Source: Hypoxylon rubiginosum (Eukaryota; Ascomycota; Sordariomycetes; Xylariales; Hypoxylaceae). From it: a stretch of 64,000 bases of DNA. This document shows positions 12,001-23,188 of this stretch, piece after piece. The notes beneath the pieces are model-generated. The model searched no databases. It saw only the letters and a list, made by a program, of their open reading frames with translations, and was not told where the DNA came from. The DNA lies in NCBI GenBank assembly GCA_902806565.1, contig CADCXA010000008.1:558001-622000 (forward strand). Direction: 5' to 3'. Numbering within the stretch: position 1 is the first letter of the stretch; the number at the start of each line of letters is the position of its first letter. Position numbers and translations under genes: made by a program.

Positions 12001-14651
12001 AGGGCCGGCCTCCGGTGGCGATTCGGCCGGCTCGATCCTCCCGGGGTTCCGGATATCCCGCGTGTAGATAGCAATTAGGTCGGGTAACACCAGCGTTGTC
12101 GTTGTTTGATTAGTTATCCGTAGTTTGATAGTATGAATGTGGGTATAGGTAATGTAGTGGGTGTGTTGCGGTTTAGATAATTGTCTGTCCAGGGGTATAA
12201 TGTGAGCAGAGTGGCAAAGTGTACCGTGATGAAGCGTAGGCAGTCCATCTCTCGATAGCATTCGGTATGGCCATGCACCTGCCATAACCCATCTGCCATA
12301 ACCGAGGACGGTAGGCACTCAAGTCTTGGCAGGTCCTTACTGATTTATTCTTCGTCTACATTATGCCATTATCCACGAACATATTTTTAAGGAAGAACGA
12401 CTAGATCTAAGCTGCTCGGTCTTGGTTTTCGATGCATACGCACCCGCGCGCCCAAAGCTCTAGCGTGAATAGTATAGCCGGTGGCGCCTCCTGGGTTAAG
12501 AGATAAGTAGTTAGTATTTAGGATAGCGTCTAAGACTCTATCTTTACCAGCTTTGACTGCCTACCTAGAAAAACTTGGTCAGTTCGACTTGGGCCTAGCA
12601 GGGCTAGGGATTCACGTTGGGGGCATATGGCGCAACTACCTACTTAGAAAGTCGAATAACTTTGTACTACTATATTATCGTTAACCCTGAGGTTATCTGA
12701 AACAGACCTGTTATACTCTGTGGAAATTTACTCACTGGTAGCTCTTCTGAGCTTAATAAAAAGCATCTAGATATATTATCTATTTCCAGCCTTTACCCCT
12801 TTAATACTCAAGTAGTGTCGAGCGCCAATGCGGAACTATCTGCCTAGAAAGTACCTGCCATTTTGGAAAGGAGTCCATATCCCTTATTTTTAATGCAGTT
12901 GTAAATAGTAAACCAATTTTGAACCAAATCACATATCTGGCAACAATGGACTTAAAGTAGCGTCTTATTTGAGACTGGTCGACTAGTGAGAGCGAATAGG
13001 GGTATTAAGATTGTAAAAGTAAAACATAAAACGAGTAGAAGAAAGGGTTAGATGAACTTATGTTTCAACATGATTATGATTGAGGCTGCCGCAGTGCATG
13101 GTATCCCCTACGTGATAGCTGAAATGTGCCTTTATATCGACGTTCCATCAATTGTTGTACTAGAGTTCCTTTACTTGACTGGACTATAGGTTCAAGTATT
13201 TAAGGGTCAAGTCGCATGATTTGAGAACTTACGTGGAACCCTTATTTTAGCCGAGGAAATATGGCCATCTTCTCTACTATTTATTCGATTATATTAACGT
13301 AATGATGATAATATTCTCCTCGCTGCTGTCGGTAAGTTATAATGTGATACTGTCCATCTCATATGCTAAAGACAGTTGTGCCTCATATGTAAAATTTATG
13401 TCCTGAGAATTACAGGATCTTCCCCTCTCCCGGATAGATTAGCCTTTTGCGTAACGTTATACACCAGGAAAACATTTGAATTCCGCAAGAAAGGCTTACT
13501 GGCTAGATTATATTTTGCTAAGGCCATGATGGAGAAACAATTCTCTTGGGTGGTTTAGCCTTGGTGACATACCATGCCCAATCATGTCTAGTACCCAAAC
13601 TTGAGATCTCCGGCTTCGACTAAGAGCGCTGCTTGGTTTTGTACACGTCAGTATCCTCAACGTTCTAGTGCTACTCGGCTGTCTCGTGGCTGGTACATGA
13701 GCCGTAAACTGGCTATGTCTAGGAAGACAATATAGGTATGACAGGCAGTATTAAATTCTACATTCTATATTGCCATATTACATTCGAAACTTATAGCCTA
13801 TTACTGAGGGAGTGTGCGAGGTGTGTGCCAGAATTGCACACTACCGGAATTTGGTCTCAAGTTTACCTGCCTAGGTACCTATAGAAAGACGATGAGTCCT
13901 ATGTTCCAGCGTCTCGTATCGGGGTGTAGCATATCTACAAATCGTAGTTTATTTATCCCCAAGTCGGCGGCCGAATGGTATTTAGGAAGACAGATATTAA
14001 GTAAAGTATAATGAAGATTAAGAAAACAAGCTTCAGGGGTTAGGAACATACCTTGAAAGTAATCGATGTTTATATTAAGGGGTAACGAGACGTTCACGAC
14101 GCGGGTTCCTTAATTACCGAAGGTGCCAAAAGTATGAGTAACGTCTAAGTAGAACTAGAGTGGGAACATCATTGGCGGCAACGTTAGTCTTAACTTACAA
14201 GACTTATACTCAGGGGCCAGATCGCATAGCAAAATTTGGGCAAAAGTCAAGTAGTATATAATCATGATTGATCCCTGATCCAGTTCCTTGATCCGTGTTC
14301 CCCTAGGTACCTAATCTCTCGTTTCCAGGAGATAGCTTATTCCATTATACAAACACTTGCCCTTTTGCCTCGATTAAAAAAAAAACCCCTTCCCTCGTCT
14401 CCTCGACCGTCCAAGTCAATCAATCAAAACCTCATCCTCGGAATTCCCAAAGATCGCCTCAAGAAAACCAGATGTCGTAATAGGTTTACGTCTCTCACCA
14501 ACGCCAAGGCCATGCATACCTAAGTTGATATATCCATTGAAAAAACACGTACGCGCATACACACACACACAGAGGGAGACGTATAACGAATCTGAAAGTG
14601 ACCCTATATCCATCTGTCCCTCTCTAACGACTGAGTAGACAAGATCTCATA
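12001..14651. other. AT-rich gene-free block
   Basis: From about 12640 to about 14250 the DNA is visibly richer in A and T than either flank, with frequent stops in all frames and TTTAT/ATTAT words. Nothing codes beyond about 70 codons. This is what an old RIP-mutated transposon relic looks like in ascomycetes, but I recognise no transposase, reverse transcriptase or terminal repeat, so the origin is open. Confidence 0.5.
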
Positions 14652-16367
14652 CTAATCGACCCCGTCGTCGTCATCGTCGTGTGTCGAAGGGTTCCGCGAT
14701 GAGGTGGGCTTGCTGTTGGTCCTGCTGTTGGTCCTGGACGAGGGCTTCCGCAGCAAGCCGCTAGCGCCGTTCCTCGCCCACGCGCCGTTGGTGACGAGGT
14801 TCATCGCCTTGGTCTCCGCGTCCTCCTCGTCGCTGCTCGCGTCGAACTCCTCCTCGATGTCGTGGCCTTGTGGGTTCAGAGTCCGCATCGACACGGAGTT
14901 AGTCGGCTCGTCGGCGTAGAGGTTCGGGTCTCGTCCTAGCACGCGGTCTGCCTTAGACGGCGTGCGTCGACCGCTTTGGGACTGTTGCGCCGGAGACGCC
15001 AAGTAATGTCTACTGGCTCCATTCGGTCGTTCTGTGGTAATGGATACAGGTGTGGGATCGGGTTCACCCCACCCGGCCGCACGTTCCCTTTGTCTTTGCT
15101 CCTCGCGCTCTCGTGCGATTCTGTCTCGTGCTGCCAGCCACTTAGGGCTTGCCTCCCAGGTCCAGCCGTCGCCAGTGGTGTTAATAATGGGGAAGAACCA
15201 GAGGACGGGCTTGGGACCAAACAAATGCAATAAGTTTTGCTTGGCGCCAAGATCAAAAGCATTCGGCAGCTTCTCCGAATCCTGCTCGTCAAGGTATTCC
15301 TCGTACCGTTTCCTGGCGCGATAGCGTTCCATTTCCTCGTATGACAATGGCGAGGATGTGTCGTTGTAATCTCGGGTCGTTCTCACCTCGCCCTCTTCCG
15401 TTCTCGTAATCCCAGGTAGTGCGTTTGCGTGAATGTTAAGCAACTGCTGTCCGTAGCTCGGCAACGGAATAGCTTCTCCGTTATGTCGTGCGGCGGCCTG
15501 CTGCTGCATCTGACGGTCCATCTCCCTGCGCACCTTTTTTGCGTACACCTGTGCGTAACGAGTCTTCTCGAGACACTCGATGGTCGTCTGGTTTCGGCTG
15601 GCGAGGAGGACGTGCCAGCCGGTGAATGCACCGACGACCAGTCCGATAATTCCGGAAATAACGGCTAGCATTATAAAGTTGAGAGGCATCACCGTATCGG
15701 TATACACGGTCTGGCTTAGCAGCTCGTCGTATACCCACGATCCGGAAACGGCGAAGCAGTAGAAGCAGAATAGCGTGTTATATATCAAGAACAGTAGGAA
15801 TGGTTTGTAATTGCGCAGGCCGATGCAGGTAGCGAGCCAGGGACAGTGGTGGTCCATCTTGAGCACGCAGCGGCGGCAGGTCGAGCAGTGGTGGGATCGG
15901 TCGGGCTTACGGGCCTGGCATTTCTTGCAGAATCGTGATTCTCCATTGGACTTAACAGTGAAGGACGTAGCGCGCGGCGGGTTGACAGTAGGTAAACTCG
16001 AATAGCCGGAAGAGCTAGTAGTGCTGCCGGGGTCTGTGAAGACTGCGGTGGTATAGGACCAGTTGAGTAGGAGATAAAGAACGATGCCGCCGATGGAGGA
16101 CTTGGTTCCTATGAGTTATCTATCAGCTTCGAACCCAGATTTCAGATCCTTCATGGCCAGGCAGTTTTTAGGATGGCCCCAAGCTTTGCAGTCGAGACGA
16201 AGAAGAAAATGCTAACCTGTCCAAGTTGGTTTGGATGTTGTGCTGGAACCTATATTAACGACAACCCATACGGCCCAGGTGGTGAGGCCGTAGACGAAAG
16301 CCAGGGGGAAGTAGGTGATGGAGGTGCAACAGTAGCGCTCGATGCGTCGCGCCCATCGCCGAGCCAT
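14652..16367 (-). CDS. pfa3: DHHC palmitoyltransferase, PFA3 type
   Basis: S-acylates cysteines of cytosolic membrane-associated proteins; the yeast family member Pfa3 acts at the vacuole on Vac8. Two exons, 16217-16367 and 14652-16108, are joined across a 108-nt intron (donor GTTAGC, acceptor CATAG), giving 535 aa. The N-terminus has TM1 (FPLAFVYGLTTWAVWVVVNIG) and TM2 (GGIVLYLLLNWSYTTAVF). Next come the Cys-rich domain CKKCQARKPDRSHHCSTCRRC and the active site DHHCPW with Cys139, then TM3 and TM4 (about 155-215). TTxE occurs as TTIE after TM4. The C-terminal third is hydrophilic, Ser/Arg/Asp-rich and ends in an acidic tail. The start ATG was chosen because it immediately precedes the RRW...ERYCC leader that I know from other filamentous-fungal PFA3 proteins. 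DHHC assignment is firm; PFA3 rather than another PFA type is likely. Confidence 0.92.
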
Positions 16368-16563
16368 GTTTGGTGACGGTTGCAGCGAGGGGGAGGGAAT
16401 TCTATCCATGAGGTTGCAATAGCAGGACCGGCAAATGCAGACATACACAAAAAAAATGAAGGAAATGACAAGTTTTTGTCAAGAAAAAGCAAACATCACA
16501 TCATGAAACGAGGCAACCAAGCTGAGTCGACGTTCTGCTGTCGAAGCCTTTCCCCTGATCGTT

Positions 16564-16604
16564 GTGGTTCTGTGGTTCTGTGGTTCTGTGGTTCTCTGGT
16601 TCGG
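16564..16604. repeat. 8-bp tandem repeat TGGTTCTG
   Basis: About four to five units of TGGTTCTG, the last with a C for G change. It lies about 200 bp upstream of the pfa3 start codon. Confidence 0.8.
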
Positions 16605-16772
16605 AATCCGATCAGGGCCTGGGCCTGTCTGACGTTAACAAGGATCTTCTTTGTTGGAAAACCAATAGCGTGGTGGCTTGGCTGTGGCCGTGCTTCGGAA
16701 GTATCGGCCTTGCAGATGAATTTCCTTTTTTTAGTTGAACATTACTAAGCTATGAGTGCTGTATGCAATTAA

Positions 16773-16857
16773 CCGCAGCATCGATGACTTTATACTGGAA
16801 TGTACCTTGTGCATAAGGGGTGTTAGGTTCGATTCCTATCTGGCTGTACCCCTTTTT
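16773..16857 (+). ncRNA. tRNA-like relic with orphan B-box
   Basis: A perfect B-box GGTTCGATTCC at 16826-16836 is flanked by a four-pair T-stem (TAGG/CCTA). It is followed by a T5 run at 16853-16857, the usual Pol III stop. A stem upstream (about 16804-16820) could form an anticodon-like arm with loop GTGCATA. The acceptor stem and A-box are poor (about four pairs), so this is at best a degenerate tRNA or a bare TFIIIC site, not a functional tRNA. Confidence 0.35.
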
Positions 16858-17010
16858 CTCCTATTCGTTCACTCATCATTCATTTCTCATTTCTCATCTC
16901 TCATTCGTTATTTATTCATATACTATATGTATGACTCGATATATCTGAATCACTAGACACATCTATCTCTAAGCTCTCATACCTAAGCAAGTGATGCATC
17001 ATGACAACAA

Positions 17011-18391
17011 CTACTTCGCCGTACCGCTGTTATAAGTGCTCCCAATCTCCCCCCACCGGATATTCATAAACGTGACACTAGTATCCGGGCTCTTCTCGCG
17101 AATCACCCTAGGGTCGCCCTCCTCGAGGGTACAGGGCCCTGCTTTTCCAGCATCGAGCCAGTTCATGAACTGCTTGTCGTCGTTCCAGATGCTGAACGCG
17201 AGCACCATGCCGCGGTCGAGGGCCCTTCCCGCCGTCGCCAGGCCGCCGAGCTCCTCGAACGTGTCGGCGAAGGCCTGGCAGTGGCTCATGCGCAGCGAGT
17301 CGCCCGGCGGCATGTACGGGTCCGCCACGTACGCGTTCTCGAACACGACGCCGTCCTGCACGTACAGCCGCCGCACCTCGTTCAGCGCCCCGTTGCTGAC
17401 GGGCGACGGGTTGTCCGAGACGTAGAACTGCGTCGTCACCGTGAACGGCCGCGTCGTGTCGATCGTGAACTTGGTCGCGTTCGCCCCGTCCGTCGTCGGC
17501 CCCGTGCTCGGCCCGTAGTACGTCTTGTTTCCGAGCTTCCACGTGTTGTACGAGCAACCTGCTTTTTCGCACACGCCCAGGCTGCCGCATTCGGGTCCCG
17601 TGCATTGATACACGCCCGAATGACTACAGGCGTGCGCTGTGAACGTGGAGGCGAGGGAGTTGCCTTCAAGTAGGTCGACCTCGTTACAGCAAGCTCCTTT
17701 AGAGTCGATATTCGCCTAATTTAACACCCGGGTCAGCTTCATACAACTACCCAGAGGTAAGACATATCAGGGTTACACTCACCACCCCATCGATAAACGG
17801 CAGTGCCGGGCACTGGGCATCGCAATACCCGGTCCCGTACTGTGCCCCGGCGGGGTTGAGAGCGCTGCGGGCTCCCGTCTTGTTCATCTCGGCGAGGTAC
17901 AGGGCGCCGTTCATGCCGCACACGAGCTTGGAGACGTCGACGTCGAAGCTGATCTCGCCGTGCTTCAGGAACAGCACCTCGTAGTCGTCCTCCTCGGCGT
18001 CCAGCAGATACACGCGCGGGCTCACGCTCGTCAGGTTGCCGTCGGCGTTGTGCATATACATCCGCAGGGTAATGCTGCTACCGTTGGCGGATACTCCGCT
18101 ACCCTCGTAGTCGGCCCCGTCAAAGACACAATTCCGCGCGCACGCCTCATGGTCCGGACATAGTTCCTTGCTCAGCGCTCCGCCGTATCCGCCGCAGAGC
18201 GCGGTCCCATTATTCTCGCGCAGCGCATGGAATGAGGCGTCTAGCACGATGGACGTGTCTTGTTTGACGCAGCCGTCCTTCAGAGTGCACTTCTCCGTCG
18301 CGAGCTTGGGGTGTGTCTCCGCGTTGCCAATGCCTTGTGCCGCCGTTTGGCTGGCCAGGAGCCCAAGGACTCCCACAACAGGTAGAATCAT
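17011..18391 (-). CDS. GH7 endoglucanase (EG I type), secreted
   Basis: Endo-1,4-beta-glucanase of glycoside hydrolase family 7, acting outside the cell on cellulose with retention of configuration. Exons 17783-18391 and 17011-17715 are joined across a 67-nt intron (GTGAGT...TTAG), giving 436-437 aa. The frame is open three codons further, but only from a GTG. The ATG chosen starts a signal peptide (MILPVVGVLGLLASQTAAQ) with Gln after the probable cleavage site. The catalytic motif, created by splicing, is NEVDLLEGNS with Glu215 nucleophile, Asp217 and Glu220 acid/base, all intact. The many Cys residues, GSGYCDAQCP, MVLAFSIWND and the terminal IRWGEIGSTYN match GH7. NEVDLLEGN and the short loops resemble Trichoderma EG I more than cellobiohydrolase I. 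There is no linker or carbohydrate-binding module. A TATA box lies about 255 bp upstream. Confidence 0.95.
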
Positions 18392-18642
18392 GATCGCCAC
18401 AATGCTCCTCTAGCTGGACGACAGAAAGCGGCAAAGGGGAATTAGCTAAGATGGGGCCGGGGGTGAGACAAAGCTTTGTAACAGGCAACCGCCATTTAAG
18501 GGTCCTACTCTACGCCATACGTACCCCTCCTATCGCTGCAGTGCCGATCTGGATATAGGGCTGCGGCCCATTGATCGCCGCACATCTGCCGGTCGTCCCC
18601 TCGTTGTAGGCGAGAGGATGCCCGGGCGAGAGCTACAGCGCA

Positions 18643-18656
18643 ATATATAAAATATG
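18643..18656 (-). promoter_or_regulatory. TATA box of the GH7 gene
   Basis: Minus-strand TATTTTATATATTG lies about 255 bp before the start codon. A GGCTAA word (binding core of the cellulase activator XYR1/XLR-1) is at 18961-18966 on the same strand. Several SYGGRG words (CreA/CRE1 type) occur between, for example CCGGGG at about 18457 and 18977. These short words occur by chance, so only the TATA box is well supported. Confidence 0.5.
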
Positions 18657-19596
18657 CAGGATTCAGCACTACACCATTACACGGTAAGGATTTGGGGAAC
18701 GTGGAGAACCTAACCACCGTGTCTCGTCTTAAAGGATAGGAGCAAAATGCTTATATGGGAATCGTATGACACAGCAACCAACAATGTCATGGAACACGAT
18801 GATGCCGTAAATTTAGGACCGACGATTTCTTAACCACGAATCGATGTCGTGCGTACCTAAGGTACTCATGTCTCTAAGAATCCGTTCTTCACCATGCCTT
18901 CACATAAAATCCCCAAGGTATACGAGCACGCTGAGAGAGTTGGGATGCCTACTTTGGCAATTAGCCCTTTACCTAGATCCGGGGCGGCTGAATACCATGT
19001 TAGAGTGATCTGCGGGTAATCCAATTACAATCCATGCATGGGTAAAATGTCTACGACAAAGTATGGGGTACGTTATCGAGGACTTCATTGGCTACCTAGG
19101 TAAAGAACATGTATCGGAGGTCGAATCGTTGTATTGATGTTCTTGGCAAGTCACCCTTTTTGAGTATCTGGATGTCAGTTGTGGTGCTTCACGAGATACA
19201 CTGGATGCTGAAATTGACATCACACTGCAACATCATAGTACGAATTCCTGGGATTGGGCAACGTGCCAAGTTTATTGCTAAATCATCGCAGAGCTATTCC
19301 CATACCCGTCGAGGACGAGAACAGTAAAACTAAGGGGCGGACTGTCCTTGTCTCAGAATTATGGCGGAGGGAAGAAACAACCGATTCTGTGATTATCAGC
19401 CACACAGATCAAAGCAAATCCGACGCAAACTTAATGATTATCTTTAGAAGCACCCTAGCCAGATCGTCCACCACTGCTAGGCTAGGTGCATTGAATCTCG
19501 AAGCCCGACGAGGAGCATCGACCCCCGCAAAGGTAGCCCAAGGCCCGTGTGCGTCAGGCACTTAAAGCTACCATGTAGATAAGGAAGGCTGCCCGA
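18657..19596. other. Intergenic upstream of the GH7 gene
   Basis: Nearly 1.2 kb separate the GH7 start from the 3' end of the C2H2 gene (18392-19596), long enough for a regulated promoter. One ACCTAGGTA palindrome sits at about 19095. Open frames of up to about 100 codons at 19254-19565 show no motif. Confidence 0.5.
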
Positions 19597-20914
19597 TTAC
19601 GAGGTTGAAAGGCCACCCCAAGAGCTGTTTACGTGAGACCAATTTGATTCCGAACCGGAGTCGGAGTCAGGTGTCTCGACTTGCTTGGATTGAGCCCAGT
19701 GGTCCGAGCCTGGCATGGATTCAGCCGTGGCAGCTTGGTTCGACGTAGCCCAATCATCGCTGAGCTTCACCTTCACCTTCTCCTCGAAGAGCTTGTCGAT
19801 AGATTTGACATCTAAGGCGCCGTTGCTTACCTCGCGCATGATACGGCCGAAATTGTTCATGGTGCGAATCCTGCATTTGCTTGAGGCAACCGTCTCTGCA
19901 TGCTGGACCCAAGAACTGGTGGACGTGAACGGGACTCTGCATGCCGGGCATTTAAACTGAATGCCGGTATGCTTTGGGGATTTGAGGTGAGTGACCATCG
20001 CTGAAGCAGCCTTGCACTTCGCACTACAGGAGTGTAAGACGTAAGACTTTGACGAAAGGATTCAGGCAGTCGGGTACTTACTTGCACATCTTGTGAGGAC
20101 ACGCGTAAACCTCCAAGATCGGATTATAGAAGACTGCCACATTGAATCCTGGAGATCCGGGGTCCAAGATGGGCCCACTCGAAGGTCGACCCGAAAGAAT
20201 AGATTCAACCAAGTCCTCCGTCAGAGAGGACATTGTAAGGGGGGCAGCTTTGCGCTCTTGCTTCTCTGGAAACAGGTTCTTCTTCTGACTCCAAGCATTA
20301 CCGGGATGCGGCTTAAGCTGGCCAGCACCGTCTCCAGTCGAGCTGCTACGATGGGAGTCCTGGTTCGCGATTCCCGGGAAGTCGACAGGATGTTTCTGCA
20401 CGTCGAATCGTGGAGTGTCGGCCTCATCTTTATATCCGGCCCAAGTATCTCGAATGTGGGAATCGCCGGAGAAAGGTGTATACTCCACATTCGCATAGTC
20501 GCGCCATTCCTTGCTTAGTTGAGCCATGACCTCAGCGGCGCTTCCAGATACGTCCGAGGGGAAGAGGGAAGGGCACTCGCCCTTCTCGACGTGGTGCATC
20601 CATCGTCCAGCGGTGACGAATGTCTTGGGACATCCAGGGCACGCGACGCTATCATGGGATCTGTGAATCTGTACAGGTTTACGGTAAGCCATTGTTCTGT
20701 AGGAAAGTGTCGTGCTGCAAGTAAATAGACCTACCCGGGTGCGATGGGCCGACACGCTTTCGATATTGTGAAACGACTCGCCGCAAATGTCGCAAACCAA
20801 GTGACCCTCCTTGAGCTGATGGACGGCCAACTCGTGCTTGTCATCGAAAGTCTTGTCGCACTTGTGGCATCTCATGCGAGGAAGGGCAGCGGTAGGTTTC
20901 GTTCCAGACGCCAT
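19597..20914 (-). CDS. C2H2 zinc-finger protein, five fingers
   Basis: Three exons: 20735-20914, 20082-20668 and 19597-20023, giving 397 aa. The first intron (20669-20734, 66 nt, GTAGGT...TACAG) has no stop and is a multiple of three, so a naive frame runs through it. It must be removed to complete finger 2, which then reads CDICGESF...AHRTRIH. The second intron (20024-20081, GTAAGT...TGTAG) joins CPHKMC to NAKCKAASAMVTHL. Fingers are CHKC (about 16), CDIC (about 41), CPGC (about 67), the atypical CPHKMC...H...H finger (about 250) and CPAC with a QHAE...C ending. A long hydrophilic linker separates fingers 3 and 4. Probably a nuclear nucleic-acid-binding protein; this widely spread fungal C2H2 family has no known function that I can name. 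Confidence 0.85.
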
Positions 20915-22121
20915 AGCCGTGGTTGCGTCTTGTCGAGAGGTGTGGTCAGAAGGTCAAAGAGCAAAAGCGAGTGACGTAACGATACTGGGGTAGTATCGGT
21001 ACGAAGATGTAGATGATAAATGAGAGAAAGTATTCAGTCTCTTGTTCCTGAAGAAACAAGAGAGATGGATTTTTTTGTGAAAGGGTAGGGCTAAATAAAA
21101 AGGCAAGAGGTTTGGAAAGTTGGTTGCTCAGGACAACTAGGGTAAGAGCCACTCCCTCGAGCCTGCCGAATTCCACAATGACTAACCCAATATTTAAGCT
21201 ATGTAAGGCATGTCTTCAACCTGGTTATCAGATTGGAGAACCAATAATGTAGCCTAGCAGTTGCCCTGTAGTTGCTGCTCGACAAGGGGTAACCTACGAG
21301 AAACCATTCCTTCCCGGCAATACTCATGAGTTCCTGGGTTTTAAACTTGATATACCTTGTAGGATATATATAAGGGGATTATACTAGAGCTAACTTCAGA
21401 TATGATATTACACATAGGGTATCAAAGGTTGCAATCAAGTGCGCCAACAGCTTCTTATGGAAGCCATCAACACCTACCTACCTACCTAGGATACCCATCT
21501 ACTAGGCACATCTATGCAACGTCATTTCTAAGATGTAGAGCAGAACGGTAAAAAAATATTAGTGTCTGACGATATATGATCTCAAGGGTATGGCTATGCT
21601 ACCTAGGTATGTATTGTCAGCCTTCTTGTTACAGATGAACAGGAGACATATATATGACTGCTTATCTGCATAGGGGTCGTTTCTATAACGGGTATAGGGA
21701 TAACCAGTATTACCCGCTTGACCGGAACCGAACCATCAAGCCACATAGCCACATAGCCACAAGTCCACGTGTCTCAGACCCTGGCTTATCGATATCGATA
21801 TCGCCCGCTGCTTACGTATGCGATACCGTAATGACGCTTTGTAACATATTGCAATCCACGAACCCCGAAATGCATCAAGACAACCTGGCCTTCGCCTTCG
21901 CCTCCTACCACTCAAAGAATCTCATAGTTCCAATCAAGCTTCAAGCTTATTTCTAACCTTTTACTCCTTTTTAAGTTTCCCTAAGCATACCAGAAGCTTG
22001 TGATTCATACGCTCTCATTGGCATTTCCTTCGTTCCCCCCGCAATGCCCTACGGTGCTCCCTAGCCACCCACCCGGCCAACAAGAGAGACATATCGTGAA
22101 ACACCGTCGTAGCCGCCAGCC
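20915..22121. other. Intergenic between C2H2 and UBC6 genes
   Basis: A divergent promoter region of 1.2 kb. It holds CCTACCTACCTACCTAGG at about 21473-21490, an ACCTAGGTA at about 21601, CACATAGC repeats at about 21743-21760 and a TATCGATATCGATATCG run at about 21787-21803. No gene seen. Confidence 0.55.
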
Positions 22122-23188
22122 ATGGCCACCCCAAAGTTCAATTCCAAGTCGCCCACCATCCGGCGCATATGTACGGCTCCCTTTCCTGATGTCCTTTCCG
22201 ACACATACCCTCCCTTGCCCCCTACCTCCCTACCGCTATCATAGCTCGTAACTGACCGAAACCCACCCCCCTTACAGTAAAAGAAGCCGCCGAGCTCGCC
22301 AACTCGCCGTCGCCCGACTACGCCGCGTCCCCGCTGGAGACGGACCTGTTCGAGTGGCACTTCACCCTGCGCGGCCCTCCTCGCTCCTGCTTCGCCGAGG
22401 GCCTGTACCACGGGCGCATCGTCCTGCCGCCGACGTACCCGCTCCGCCCCCCCTCCTTCCGCTTCACCACCCCGAGCGGCCGGTTCGAGGCCAACCGCGA
22501 GATCTGTCTCAGCATCTCGGGCCACCACGAGGAGACCTGGCAGCCGGCGTGGGGGGTCCGCACCGCCCTCGTCGCCCTCCGCAGCTTCATGGAGACGGAC
22601 GCGCGCGGCCAGCTCGGCGGGCTGGATACCTCGGACGCCGTGCGCCGCAGGCTGGCTGCTGAGAGCAAGGGGTGGCGCTGCGCCGCGTGCGCCCGGTCTA
22701 ACGCCGAGATCATCGCCGAGACCGAGGAGCGCTGCCGCGAGCTCGACAGCAGCGGCGGCGGCGGCGCGGAGGGTAGCGGTGGCGAGAGGCAGGAGGTCGA
22801 GGTCCCCGCCGAGCTGAAGCTCGGGTTCCGCGACGAGATGGAAAAGGCGAAGGCCCAGCAGCAGGCGGGCGAGGGCGAGGGTGAGAAAGAGGATGCGGAG
22901 AGCGCCGAGCTGGCCGAGGGCTTCGTGCAGACCGCGCCCGAGAGGGAGATCCCGGCCCCGCCTCCTGCTAGACCTGCGCAAGGCGTGCCGGCGCCGACGG
23001 GGAGGATACCGTTGCCGGATCCGGTGGGGCAGGCAGCACCAATTCCAACCCCAACAACAACAACAGCAACGCAAAGCCGAAGGCCAATAGACCCGAATGC
23101 GGGCGTACCAGCCTGGGTTGACTACGCCATCGTGTCGTTGGTGGTCATTCTGATCGCTATGCTTATGAAGATTCTGGTCGGGCGTTGA
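22122..23188 (+). CDS. UBC6: Ubiquitin-conjugating enzyme E2, UBC6 type
   Basis: Tail-anchored E2 of the ER that works with Doa10-type ligases in ER-associated degradation. Exon 1 (22122-22170) encodes only MATPKFNSKSPTIRRI. A 107-nt intron (GTACGG...TTACAG) follows; exon 2 runs 22278-23188. The product is 319 aa. The UBC fold covers about residues 5-160 with active-site Cys93 in NREICLSISG. As in UBC6/UBE2J, the HPN motif of other E2s is replaced (TTPSGRFEAN) and the stretch SGHHEETWQPAWG after the cysteine is present. The middle is acidic and Ala/Glu/Pro-rich. Residues about 297-317 form the single C-terminal membrane anchor (YAIVSLVVILIAMLMKILV), leaving the catalytic domain in the cytosol. 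Exon 2 is strongly GC-rich at third positions, unlike the flanking DNA. Confidence 0.96.

Larger units (their letters stand above)
16368..17010. other. Intergenic between pfa3 and the GH7 gene
   Basis: Contains the pfa3 promoter side (16368 upward), an 8-bp tandem repeat (TGGTTCTG) at about 16564-16604, and an orphan B-box with a downstream T5 run at 16826-16857, described separately. TCATTTCTCA-type pyrimidine repeats lie at about 16870-16905. No coding gene. Confidence 0.6.

Noticed and set aside
17108..17605. Arg/Gly-rich frames on both strands over GH7 exon 2
   Set aside because: They are GC-rich shadows of the endoglucanase; composition is typical of off-frame reading.
20078..20914. Reading the C2H2 gene straight through 20669-20734 as coding
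   Set aside because: It would separate the two histidines of finger 2, and good GT-AG borders give a perfect C2H2 pattern when the segment is removed.
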